The position numbers and the translations under genes are program-made. This document shows, piece after piece, positions 33,736-44,272 of a DNA stretch of 64,000 nt. Every line of letters starts with the position of its first letter. Within the stretch, counting starts at the first letter, position 1. The DNA comes from Tillandsia leiboldiana (lineage: Eukaryota > Streptophyta > Magnoliopsida > Poales > Bromeliaceae). The stretch spans positions 9,934,584 through 9,998,583 of the forward strand of contig CM055077.1 in assembly GCA_029204045.2 (NCBI GenBank), written 5' to 3'. The notes below the pieces were generated by a model. It ran no database searches and was not told the DNA's origin. It worked only from the letters and a program-made list of their open reading frames with translations.

Positions 33736-35087
33736 TGTTACGGAATTTGAGTTGGCGTAGTTTCGTGAAAGTCTCAAGTCTTGAAGATTGAAGGTGAAGA
33801 AAGTTGGATCATTTAACTCAATCTCAAGAAAGAAGAATTCAAAAGGATCTGGTATGTTTTACTAAAGATTTTGTGTGATCCGAATACTTCTTGTAGTGTA
33901 GAAACACTTGGAAGAATCTTTCATTGCATAAAAATCAAAAACTGGACTTGGGACATGTTCAGGATCCGGATCAGGTTGTTCGATCATGATCCCGAAGGTG
34001 GTTCGTTCATACACCAGTTCAATCCGGATCGTAGCCTCTCTTGATCCGGATCCCGAACACTGTGTTTACCATCTTCCTTGAACGATCCGGATCAGGCTTC
34101 GCAATCCGGATCCCGAACGTTGATGTTTGGTGAACTGTATGAACGATCCGGATCAAGCACTTCGATCCGGATCCCGAACCTTCGTTTTTCTGGAATTGCC
34201 TGACTCGTTACGACGATCCGGATCACAGCTAATCCGATCCGGATCGCCGTCCGTAAAATCTCCAGAAATGTTAGGTTTTTGATTCTTATCTCCTTCCTAG
34301 GGTTTCTAACCTATAAATAGACCCTATGACTCTTTTTCTAGGGTTAATCCAAAAAGAGGCCGAAAATAAAAATAGCCGTCATTTTCATATATACGCCTCG
34401 AGATCCACATATAGAGAAGAAAGGAAATCATTAGAGAATACTCTATGTTTCTTCATCTATATTGATTAGTTTGATTCTAGGTTTTCATACTCACATTTTG
34501 AGTTGAATCAAACTAATGAATACTTAGATGGTATTTCCGATCTATCTTTGATCTAAGTATTCGGCGGATCATCACCACCCAAAAACAACAATTTACGCCA
34601 AAAATCGGTGCGTGGATTCGCGTGTCCTTGTGGATTCAAGGTTCAACCGCTCTCGTGGATTCGGAGCGAGGCACGTTCGTGGATTCGAAGGGTGCTATTG
34701 GGTGAAGACCGTGGATTCGGTCGGACGTCGTGGATTCGACGTTGGACGCCGTGGATTCGGCGTTGGGCGCAGATCGTGGATTCGAGAAGCGTCGCGGAGC
34801 GAGCGGAGAAGATCCTCTAGGAGCGTATGGAAAAGGTTGAGTCGTAATTGTGTACGGTAAATCACCTTGTACGTGTTTTAATTCTAGTGGATTTCTGCCG
34901 TGTTATCGGTCCCGTGGTTTTTTACTCCGGTGATGGAGTTTTCCACGTAAAAATCTTGCGTATTATTTTTTATTTCCGCATTAGGTTTTTATCGCAACGA
35001 TTTTTGAGTGTTTATACGTTTACACCTATTCACCCCCCTCTAGGTGTTTTTTCCCCTATTTAGATCCTTATTTCATATAACCCAACA
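33736..35087 (+). repeat. 3' LTR of A2
   Basis: 1352 bp, TGTTACGG to ACCCAACA. It has the CCGGATC array with some decayed members, TATAAATA, and the TGGATT hairpin array at about 34607-34783. It differs from the A1/A5 LTRs at many single positions, so it is a separate insertion. Confidence 0.92.
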
Positions 35088-36985
35088 TCCTGCACATCAG
35101 ATAAACTTGAAGAACCATTAGATGCATCATTAATATTGGAAGTATTATTATGAGAAGATGCAATGGCAGGTGAATCATCATCTAGAGAGATATCGAGGGT
35201 AGATTTTCCAGATCCAAAGTGAAAAGCTTCATCTACTTTAACATTTATAGATTCTACGATCGTCTTAGATTCCAAGTTAAAAACTCGATATGCTCTACTA
35301 TTTGTAGAATACCCCAAGAATATCCCTTCGTCACTTCGAGAGTCAAACTTTCCAAGATTTTCACGGTCACGTAAAGTGTAACACCGACTCCCGAAGATGC
35401 AAAAATATTTGATGTTGGGTTTTCTACCACACCATAGTTCATATGGTGTATTTAACGTTCCCGGGCGCAAATAAACTCGATTAATTACATAGATTGCAGT
35501 GTTCACAGCTTCAGCCCAAAAATGTAGCGGTAAATTCCGGCTGTGAAGCATAACACGTGACATCTCTTGAACAACCCTGTTTTTGCGCTCGACAACACCA
35601 TTCTGTTGAGGTGTATAGGGTGCAGAGAATTCATGCTTAATACCGTTTGAAGTGCAAAAGTCAATGAATTTAGAGTTAACGAATTCTCCACCTCTATCAC
35701 TTCTAACACGAATGATCTTTTCATTCTTTTCAATCATAATACGAAGGCAAATCTCGTGAAAAGAATCAAAAGTATCAGCTTTCTCTTTTAAAAATGCTAC
35801 CCAAGAATACCGAGAGAAATCATCAATCATCAAGAAAATATACCATTTACCTCCCAAAGATGGTTGGCGAGTTGGCCCCATTAAATCCATGTGTAAAAGT
35901 TCCAAAGGCCGTTTTGTACCAACGTGGTTCAAGTTCTTGTGTGCAGTCCTGGACTGTTTTCCCTTTTGGCAACCACCACACACAATGTTTTGTTTAAATA
36001 AAAGTTTTGGAACCCCCTTGACCACGTCCTTGTTTGAAATTCTAGCAAGTTCCTTAAAATTTATGTGACCTAGCCTTTCATGCCAAATTGTTTTATTATT
36101 CAAAGAAACTAGATTACATTTTTCTGAAATTTTATTAGGAACAACATAGCAATTGTTTTCAGATCTAACCCCTTTTAAAAAGAAGACATGGTCCTTATCA
36201 GTTACAACACATTCAACAGATGAAAAGTTAACTGAAAAACCATTGTCGCAAAGTTGACTTATGCTTATGAGGTTAGTCTTAAGACCATCAACAAATAACA
36301 CATTATTTAGAACCGGGCCATCTGGAATAGCTACTATTCCTTTTCCAACAATTTTGGAAGATCGACCGTCTCCGAAAACAACGAGTCCTCCGGAGATTTT
36401 CTCAAGATTTTGAAAACTATTTTTGTCACCGGTCATGTGACGGGAACACCCGCTATCCAGATACCAAGACGAACTATCATATGCATGCAAGGAAACATTG
36501 GTAACAAGACAAGGAAAGATTTCACCTTTGCGCACCCAAACCTTTTTGTAATGCGTCGGTAATGGTCGTGAAGTTATATGCCTAGGTGAAAGCGTCTTGT
36601 TAAAACGATTGCTGCTCCTTGATGAGGTCGTCTTGCGCGGTAAACTACCAAGGTTCTTTTCCTTCAATTGAATTGCAGTTGATTTCCGAGGAATCACCTT
36701 TGTGGTAGTCATTGCAAGAGGTGTTTGAAGTGAGCGTTTGACTCCCGTCTTGCAATATCTTCTTATGTGCCCTGAAACACCACAACGAAAACATACCTTA
36801 GATCTTGACGATCCCAAAGAGGATGAAGTAGGTTTGTTGTCGTTGTTTGTCTTGAATTTCGGTGTCGGAGGAGGAGATACCGACTGAGGCACAAAAACTG
36901 TCCCACTCGAACTTGGACTGTTTCCAGTTTGAGTGTACCCGAGGCCGAACCGATTTGTTTGACCAAGACCAAGAAGCCTATCCAA
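35088..36985 (-). pseudogene. pol: GAG C-terminus, protease and integrase of A3 in one frame
   Basis: An open frame from about 36985 runs through zinc knuckle 2 (CFRCGVSGHIRRYC), the protease LDSGCSRHMTGD and the integrase with the HHCC module and the HMDLMGP, RSDRGGEF, NGVVERKNR catalytic segments, to the A2 LTR boundary. This copy shows that GAG and POL are a single frame in family A. It has no stop in this part. The frame then runs into the A2 LTR for a few codons. Upstream it is closed by TAG at 37010-37012. Confidence 0.88.
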
Positions 36986-37009
36986 CTTACTCCTTCCTGA
37001 AGAGAATTT

Positions 37010-38523
37010 CTACAAGTCATCCTTGAGTTGGAAAATGGTCTTTGTCATTTCCAGGTTATCCTGTCGAGCCTCGTTGTAGAGCTTTGAGAAGTGATCCGCT
37101 TTATCCACCAGATTTGTATGTTCCTTCTCAAAAAGCTCATTGGACTCTTGAAGGGAAACATTTAGCTTTATCAGATTTTCCCTTTCCACTTCAAGAGCGT
37201 TTGAGAGAGAAGTTGCCCTTTTTGCTTCTTCTTCGAGATCATGCAATCTCCCTCTCAAACTCTTGTTTTGCTTAGCCACTTTCTTTGAATCCCTCAAAAG
37301 TCTGTGGTAGGCTAGAGCAAAATCTTCACCTTCCGAATCATCTGATTCATTGTCCGTTGCAATCTTTTCAACAGTGGAGTTGGACAATGACTCGGACGTA
37401 CTTGCCATGAAGCACAAGAAGGGTGAAGATGTGGACGCATGGAATGCCGTGGTGCTCTTTTCTTCATCACTTGAAGGCGACTCATTTGACGTTGAGTTGT
37501 CATCCCAAGTGACGACTTGCATCGCCTTCTTCTTTGCCGGATACTTGTTGGGACACTCCGTTGCAATGTGGCCGTAGCCTCGACATTTGAAGCATTGTAG
37601 TTGTCCCTCTGAACTTTTCTTATCCTTTGAGAAGTTCTCTTGCTTTCTTGACTTGTAACTTGAAGTACCCTTGCCTTTGTTCGACTTTCCGAAGGATGGA
37701 GATTTACTTGAATTACCCCTTCGAAAGTTGCGGCGAAACTTCCTTGTCAAGAGAGCGAGCTGCTTCTCAAATTCCTCCATAGAAAGGTTCTCGTCATCGT
37801 CTGAGGAGGATGTATCCGCGTCTTCTTCCTTAGTTGTTTTCAATGCATAACCTGAAGACTTAGAAGAGGATGCTTTTCCAGAAGAATTGTTAGTAGTAAA
37901 TGTCATTTCATAAGTTTGTAATGAACCAACTAATTCTTCTACACGTATTTCGTCCGGGTGTTTAATAGTTTCAATGGCTGTAACCTTTGGGCGAAATCGT
38001 TCAGGAAGAGTTCTTAAGATCTTTCTTACAACCTTAAATTCTGGATCTTCTCTCCCAGGTTAGCACATGAGTTTACGATGTCTTGCAATCGTGTATAGTA
38101 GTCCGTGAAAGATTCATTTTCTGCCATCAAGATAGAGTCAAACTTGCTCGTAAGCATTTGCAGTTTCTGAATCTTCACGAGGTTAGTTCCCTCATGTGTA
38201 ACCTGAAGAACATCCCAGATTTCTTTCGCAGTCTCACATGCCGAGACGCGAGAGAATTCAGTTTGAGATAAGGCATTAAAAATAGCATTAATTCCCTTGC
38301 CATTGTAAGAAGATGAATCTAACTCTTCCTTGGTCCATTTCGACCTAGGTTTTAAGGTGCGAACATCAGAGATAATTTCAGTTGGATTAGTCCATCCTAA
38401 TTCAATTGATTGCCACATCCTTTCGTCGATGGAAATTAAAAAGGCTTTCATCCGTACTTTCCAGTACGCATAATTTGTTCCATCAAAGAAAGGGGGTCGA
38501 TTGATGTTTCCACCTTCAACCAT
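37010..38523 (-). pseudogene. gag: GAG of A3, one frameshift and one nonsense codon
   Basis: ATG at 38523 (same context as A1). The N-terminal frame is lost near 38045, where one base of an A pair is missing against A1. The correct frame then continues over the acidic region, zinc knuckle 1 and the coiled coil to TAG at 37010-37012, where A1 has a glutamine codon (CAG to TAG, a C-to-T change). Otherwise close to A1, with many conservative changes. Confidence 0.87.
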
Positions 38524-38545
38524 TGTTTACAACCCTATTCCCGCT

Positions 38546-38556
38546 CTGATACCACT
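38546..38556 (-). other. Primer-binding site of A3
   Basis: TGGTATCAGAG on the minus strand next to the 5' LTR; the same initiator-Met-tRNA site as in A1. Confidence 0.8.
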
Positions 38557-39851
38557 TGTTGGGTTATATATAAAATAGATCTAAATAGGGGAAGAAACAC
38601 CTAGAGGGGGGTGAATAGGTGTAAACGTATAAACACTCAAAAATCGTTGCGATAAAAACCCAATGCGGAAATAAAAATAACACGCAAGATTTTTACGTGG
38701 AAAAACTCCAAACCGGAGTAAAAAACCACGGGACCGATAACACGGCGAAATCCACTAGAATTAAAACACGTACAAGGTGATTTACCGTACACACTTACGA
38801 CTCAACCTTTTCCATACGCTCCTAGAGGATCTTCTCCGCTTGCTCCACGACGCTTCTCGAATCCACGATCTGCGCCCAACGCCGAATCCACGGCGTCCAA
38901 CGTCGAATCCACGACGTCCGACCGAATCCACGGTCTTCACCCAGTAGCACCCTTCGAATCCACGAACGTGCCTCGCTCCGAATCCACGAGAGCGGTTGAA
39001 CCTTGAATCCACAAGGACACGCGAATCCACGCGCCGTTTTTGGGGTAAATCGTTATTTTTTGGGTGGTGATGATCCGCCGAATACCTAGATCAAAGATAG
39101 ATCGGAAATACCATCTAAGTATTCATTAGTTTGATTCAACTCAAGATGTGAGTATGAAAACCTAGAATCAAACTAATCAATATAGATGAAGAAACATAGA
39201 GTATTCTCTAATGATTTCCTTTCTTCTCTATATGTGGATCTTAGGCCGTATAAAATGATACATGAATATGACGGCTATTTTTCTTTTATCGGCCTCTTTG
39301 CTTCACCCTAGAAAAAGAGTCATAGGGTCTATTTATAGGTTAGAAACATTTGGAAGGAGATAAGAATCAAAAACCTAACATTTCTGGAATTTTGACGGAC
39401 GGCGATCCGGATCGGATTTGGGCGATCCGGATTGCAGTAGCAATAAAGACGGTTTCCGGAAAACAAACGTTCGGGATCCAGATCGGAATGCCTGATCTGG
39501 ATCGTTCATACATTTCAGAAAACTCAACGTTCGGGATCCGGATCGTGAGATGCTGCGATCCGGATTGAAGTAATGTATGAAACAACAACCTTCGGGATCC
39601 GGATCGCTGGCTCTGATCCGGATCCTGAACATGTCCGAACACCAGTTTTTGATTTTTATGCAATTAAAAATTCTTCCAGGTGTTTCTACACTACAAGAAG
39701 TATTCGGATCACCAAAGATCTTTAGTTAAACATACCTGATCCTTTTGAATTCTTCTTTCTTGAGATTGAGTTAAATGATCCAACTTTCTTCACCTTCAAT
39801 CTTCAAGACTTGAACCTTTCACGAAACTACGCCAACTCAAATTCCGTAACA
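38557..39851 (-). repeat. 5' LTR of A3
   Basis: 1295 bp, TGTTACGG to ACCCAACA on the minus strand. U3 is the most diverged of the family A LTRs here: shorter, with some palindromes changed (for example GATCCAGATC). The TGGATT hairpin array in the transcribed part is fully kept. Confidence 0.88.
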
Positions 39852-39853
39852 TA

Positions 39854-40189
39854 TCAAGATGTAACGGATTTACAAGGATGACTTACAGAGATTTCCAAAT
39901 GACATCAATTTTGAATTTTACCCTTCAAGATGTAACGGATTTACGAGGATGACTTACAGAGATTTCCAAACCAAGTTCCTAAAACCAAGTCTAAACCGGG
40001 TTTCAATCATTTCCAGATTCCAATGATTATAAATGAACTTAAATCACCATGATTTAATTAATCATACCTGCGAGTTATCTTGAGCTCATGTTGAATCTGC
40101 AATGAGTCTTCGAAAGCAGATTTGACAATTTGATCCCTTTAAGACTCCGACTCAACTCACGAAATATGCCAACACAAAACGCCGTAACA
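39854..40189 (-). mobile_element. Truncated LTR of family B
   Basis: On the minus strand it starts TGTTACGGCG at 40189 and matches the first about 260 bp of the solo LTR at 42439 (cgtgagttgagtcgg, cttaaagggatcaaattgtc). It is cut near 39854 by element A3. A 71-bp unit is partly duplicated in tandem (39854 and 39925, aagatgtaacggatttac). Confidence 0.7.
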
Positions 40190-40513
40190 ATATATTGACT
40201 AGATACCATTATCGGACTTATTTGGGATTTCAAACATCTATCGATCTTGGTGCTTCATTTTCTTTGCTTAATTGATGATTTGATAAACTTATTACTCATT
40301 AGATCGTGATTGATGTTTCTGAACTTGCTCAACTTTAGAGGTTATAACTTTTATAAATTTTGTTTCATGATTTGGGGTATTATTGATAGATTTATCATAA
40401 TTTATTTCTTTTTATTTGAAACGATATTTTTGTTTAAAGTTAATATGCAAGAATGCTTACATATTTTTTCTGAAATTTCTGGAATTTTTGTGAATTTTTC
40501 TGGAGAAAAAGTT

Positions 40514-40625
40514 GCAGGCCGTCCGGACTGAAGACAATCAGTTCGGATCCCGAACGATGGGATTTCCTGCGCAAAGCTGATCCGGACTGACTTCTTAATC
40601 CGATCCGGACCGCGGCTAGGGTTTA
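40514..40625 (+). promoter_or_regulatory. Internal palindrome cluster upstream of ORF3 in A4
   Basis: GTCCGGAC, GTTCGG-ATC-CCGAAC, GATCCGGACT and GATCCGGACC stand in the same place as the GATCCGGATC array of A1 and A2. A TATA-like gtttatatt word follows. The position is conserved although the exact decamer has changed. Confidence 0.5.
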
Positions 40626-41156
40626 TATTAAAATGAAAGGTTTTGATTTCTTTTTTCCTACAAGCTTTTGGTATTTGGTTTCCTGTGTTTCTCTCTCTAG
40701 AATCCAGAAGTCTTTGGATCTATTTCAACTGATTTTCTCTCAATCCAAGTAAGTATTTTGATCGAAAACTTGGTTCATTCACTGTTCTTGCTCATTTTGC
40801 TAAAACGTGTTGAATTTCATGCTACGATTTTATTTTTGCACGGTTTTTTATCAAATTTCTTTTGAAATCTAAACTCTGGATGCCTAAGAATTGTTTCTAT
40901 ACTTGCACTTTAATTTCTAACCGGATTTTTGGGCTTCGATTCAAGAAATTTCGATTTTAGGGCAAATTTTAAGGATTTTCGAAAATAATGGAATTGATCT
41001 ATTTCTAAAATTCTTTTTGCAAAATTATCTTGATACCTAGTCTCTACACATGTTAAGGATTGTTTGGGAATAATTTTTCAAAATTTTAAATTAAACATCC
41101 TTTTCATGAATTTTGGAGTTCTTGCTCACAGGTGTGCTTTTCAACACTTCTCCAAA

Positions 41157-42438
41157 ATGGCTCTTGAATGGCTCTTAGTGTTCATCACTGCAATGGTCAG
41201 CACTCGCGTGACCAACAAACTCAAGAGAGCTCGCAAGAATAAATGGGAGACGGAATTTGTTTCGTTAGATGAGTCGGAAACGGAATCGAAAGATTGGGAA
41301 CAAATAGTTGAAGGAATCAAAGAGAAAGCTACTGAGAAGATTGCTTCTACTCCTAAAGGCGAAGCGTCAGCAAAAGCCAAGACTCCTCCTACTGCTGCAG
41401 CAAAGGGAAAGGCTCCAATGAAGCCTATTTCCGTGAAGTTGAAGACTGTCGCTAGGAAACGGACACGGACAGGAGGGATACAGATTGAGGAGCCACTTGC
41501 TAGTTAGCCACCTCCGCAAGTTTTTGTCCACATAAATACTGAAAGGATGAAATATTTTGAAAATAGGGAATGTATTGGTGAAAGGCACGTTAATGTCGAA
41601 GCACTTCGGGAACGCTCAGAAGCATTTGGAGTTTTATTCGAGAGAGCGCAACTAACTCAGATTTGTAAATTTCCTGAAACTTCTGATTATTGTCTTCATT
41701 TGATCAGGACTTTTTATATGTGTGCCACACAGCTTCAATACGTTGAGGGTGGACCAAGGGAATTCCATACTACGTTCCGGAACACCAAGCTTGTCATCAC
41801 CTCTCAATTAATTGGTGAAGTGCTGGGAATGAGTGCCCAAGCAGGAGGAACTCATTACTTGAAAGGTCAAGTCATGACCACGGAGATTTGGAGAACTGTG
41901 GTGGATGGCATTTGTTTGCCGGACACGCAATCGGCAGGAAATTCGGTATTTTCCAAGGAACTTAAAGATGAGTACCGATTTCTGAATTTTATTGTTTGCT
42001 ATAACATTTTGCCGAATATGCAAAGTAAAGTCTTGAGATGGGATAGGATGTTATTTTTGTATCTTCTTAGACATCCCACAGCGGCTCGGGGTTTGAACTT
42101 AAACATCGCATTTCTCATTTGGTCGAGGATGGCAAGATATGTTGAGAGTGCACATCCGACTGAGAGGCTTCCATCCCCAATGATCATTATGCGGATTTTT
42201 AAGAAGTTTGGCGTGGACACCCGATCGTCAACTTATATGCATAGTTTGGGAACCATCAACGATTCAACTCTTATGAAATCTCTCTCTCGCCAACCGGATG
42301 AAACCCCGACCCCACCTCGAAGCAAGAGACCGTCGTCATCCACTCGACAAGCAACAACAGCAGCAGCACCAGCAATGCCTGGAGTTTTTGAGACTTCAGA
42401 GGATGAAGCTTCTGTTACGTCAATTTATCGGGAACAAC
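41157..42438 (+). pseudogene. Envelope-like ORF3 of A4, first part
   Basis: From ATG at 41157: hydrophobic N-terminus (LEWLLVFITAMV), basic patch, acidic stretch, TAG nonsense at 41505-41507, then in the same frame the conserved region (ERHVNVEALRERSEAFG, ITSQLIGEVLGM, FLNFIVCYNILPNMQSKV, ARYVESAHPTERL). The frame is interrupted after the IYREQ segment by the solo LTR at 42439. It shows that ORF3 is conserved beyond family A, including the hydrophobic start. Confidence 0.7.
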
Positions 42439-43744
42439 TGTTACGGCTTTTTGGTATTGGCACATTTCGTGAGTCAAGTCAGTGTGTTGAGTCGGAGTCT
42501 TAAAGGGATCAAATTGTCAAATCAGCTTTCGAAGACTCTTTGAAGATTCAACATAAGCTCAAGATAACATTCAGGTATGGTTAATTAAACCATGGTGATT
42601 TAAGTTCATTTATAATCATTGGAATCAGGAAGTTATTGAAACTTGGTTTAGACTTGGGTTTAGGAACTTGGTTTTAACTAACAACTTATTTTAAGTTTGG
42701 ATTCCGGTACTTGGTTTGTTTTGGATAAAGTTTATCTTGGAAAAATTAGTTTTTACATTGCGTACCGGAACCACACTTGAAGTTCCTCTAACCCGACACA
42801 GAATTTTCTGTAAATTGCATTGCGTACCGGAACACGGACTCGCGTACCGGAACACAATAGAAAAATCTGTGTTTTGCACCATTGCGTACCGGAACGCGAT
42901 ATTTGGTACCGGTACACAATGCCCTATCGGGATAAAATTACTAAACCGACTTTTATCTTTTTCCAAGGGTTATAAATAGATACTTAGGGTTTCTCAACGG
43001 GGGGACTAATACCGATCAATTCAGAAACACTCGAGAGAAACCCTAGAGGCTGGTTTTTACCGTTCTTCTCTTTCGCCTCTTTTAGGTCAATTCGAAGGTT
43101 CTTTCAAGAACATATCTTTTGTCGAATTGATCTAATCTTTGCTTAGAAATTTCTTCTACGGTTCCTCAATGAGAATCTAAGCAAAGGATCACCATCAAAG
43201 CCTATATTCTTTATCGGCTATTTGCGTCGTGGATTCGACGTGGCATCGTGGATTCGATGTGTTGAAGGCGTTTCGTGGATTCGAAACGTGTGCTCGTGGT
43301 TTCGAGTGGCGTTCGTGGATTCGAACGTGTGCAGTGGACGTGCAATCGGTGGAGCGCAAGGTCCGAAGAAGTTGAAGGAGGGGTTGAATCCGTGGAGAAG
43401 GTAATCACCTTGTTATTCTTCTTTTCTTAGGGGATTGTTATTGCGTGGACATCCAACCGGTCAGCGCAAGGTCCGAAGAAGCTGAAGGAGGGGTTGAGTC
43501 CGTGGAGTCGGTAATCACCTTGTTATTCTTCTATTCTTAGTGGATTGTTATTGCGTGTTGGTCTCGTGGTTTTTCTCCAGGATTGGAGTTTCCACGTAAA
43601 TCTCGGTGTGCTATTTTTATTTTCCGCATTGGTTTTTATTTTGCACTGAGATTGAGTTTTTAAGTATTACACCTATTCACCCCCCCTCTAGTTGTTTGAT
43701 AGTACCTATTTAGATCCTTGTGGATCCTATAAAATAAACCAACA
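42439..43744 (+). mobile_element. Solo LTR of copia family B inside ORF3 of A4
   Basis: 1306 bp, TGTTACGGC to AAACCAACA, flanked by perfect ACAAC (42434-42438 and 43745-43749). It shares the terminal bases with family A but little else. Contains five GTACCGGAAC-type decamers (42762-42915), TATAAATA at 42971-42978 and five TGGATT-type hairpins (43225-43327). Confidence 0.93.
43225..43327 (+). repeat. Hairpin array with TGGATT loops in LTR B
   Basis: CGTCG/CGACG (43225-43240), CATCG/CGATG (43244-43259), CGTTTCG/CGAAACG (43269-43288), CTCG/CGAG with loop TGGTTT (43293-43306) and CGTTCG/CGAACG (43310-43327). The loop hexamer is TGGATT in four of five. No stem sequence is shared by all. Confidence 0.9.
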
Positions 43745-43749
43745 ACAAC

Positions 43750-43931
43750 AACGTCTTTCTTCAGAACAAGAACGGATTTCTATTGAGCAAGGTCGGATTT
43801 CTTTGGACCTTCAACGAATCACAGCCACCCAACTGGACTTGCAAAAGAAATACAAGTCTTTGACAAAATTGGTGAAGAAGATTTTTGCAAAGATGGGTTG
43901 CAGCAGTTCTGAGGATTCAGACTCTGGATGA
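43750..43931 (+). pseudogene. C-terminal coiled coil of A4 ORF3
   Basis: Continues the interrupted frame directly after the second ACAAC copy: SEQERISIEQGRISLDLQ and KSLTKLVKKIFAKMG, then the acidic tail SSEDSDSG and stop. It matches the C-terminus of A2 ORF3, so the coiled coil and acidic tail are conserved features of this protein. Confidence 0.75.
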
Positions 43932-44046
43932 AAATGGATGAAGTTTTTTTTTAACGTTCTTCTGCAGGTTCTTATTTTTTTTTTAGTTTTCGTTGCTTAA
44001 CTTTTTGAACATTTTCCTCCTTGATGATTTCTTTGGCGTTAGTGAC

Positions 44047-44060
44047 AAAAAGGGGGAGAG
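44047..44060 (+). other. Polypurine tract of A4
   Basis: AAAAAGGGGGAGAG after a GTGAC word, at the same distance after ORF3 as the internal tract of A2. Confidence 0.6.
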
Positions 44061-44272
44061 ATATATGAGAACTTGAATACTTGAACTTGTGACTTGACTA
44101 ACTATTCTACTAACTATTTGGGTTTGTATATTCTAACTTTTTACAAGTTAGTAGAAAGAACAAGTGACAGGTATGAACATCTGAATATATGAACTTTTTG
44201 AAATTATGAACTTTGACATTATGGTTGGAACTTTGATGATTTTTCTTCTGTTATGATATGTGGATATGATTG

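Larger units (their letters stand above)
28677..35087 (+). mobile_element. Copia element A2, 3' half (family A)
   Basis: Plus strand: RT and RNase H, spacer with internal palindrome array, ORF3, two polypurine tracts, 3' LTR (33736-35087). The 5' LTR, GAG and integrase are missing because the contig starts inside RT. The LTR ends exactly where the A3 integrase-RT linker is cut, with tcctg (35088-35092) as the expected target duplication. This suggests that A2 inserted into A3 and that the missing half lies beyond the gap. Confidence 0.85.
35088..39851 (-). mobile_element. Copia element A3, 5' half (family A)
   Basis: Minus strand: 5' LTR (39851-38557), PBS, GAG, protease, integrase, cut in the integrase-RT linker at 35088. 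RT, RNase H, ORF3 and the 3' LTR are absent from the window. The flank tatca at 39852-39856 is its expected target duplication. A3 differs from A1 at many residues, so it is an older or separate copy. Confidence 0.85.
40190..44272 (+). mobile_element. Remains of a diverged Sirevirus-like element A4 (3' internal part)
   Basis: Plus strand, related to A2 30480-33330 in order and sequence: spacer, internal palindrome cluster, ORF3 leader, ORF3, polypurine tract. ORF3 is clearly homologous but much diverged from A1 and A2. The element lacks LTRs and pol in the window and is cut at 44272 by the gypsy element F. A solo LTR of family B splits ORF3. Confidence 0.75.

Noticed and set aside
42439..43744. 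Possible intron in ORF3 of A4
   Set aside because: It has TG...CA ends, a 5-bp duplication and an LTR structure with TATA, so it is a solo LTR and not an intron.
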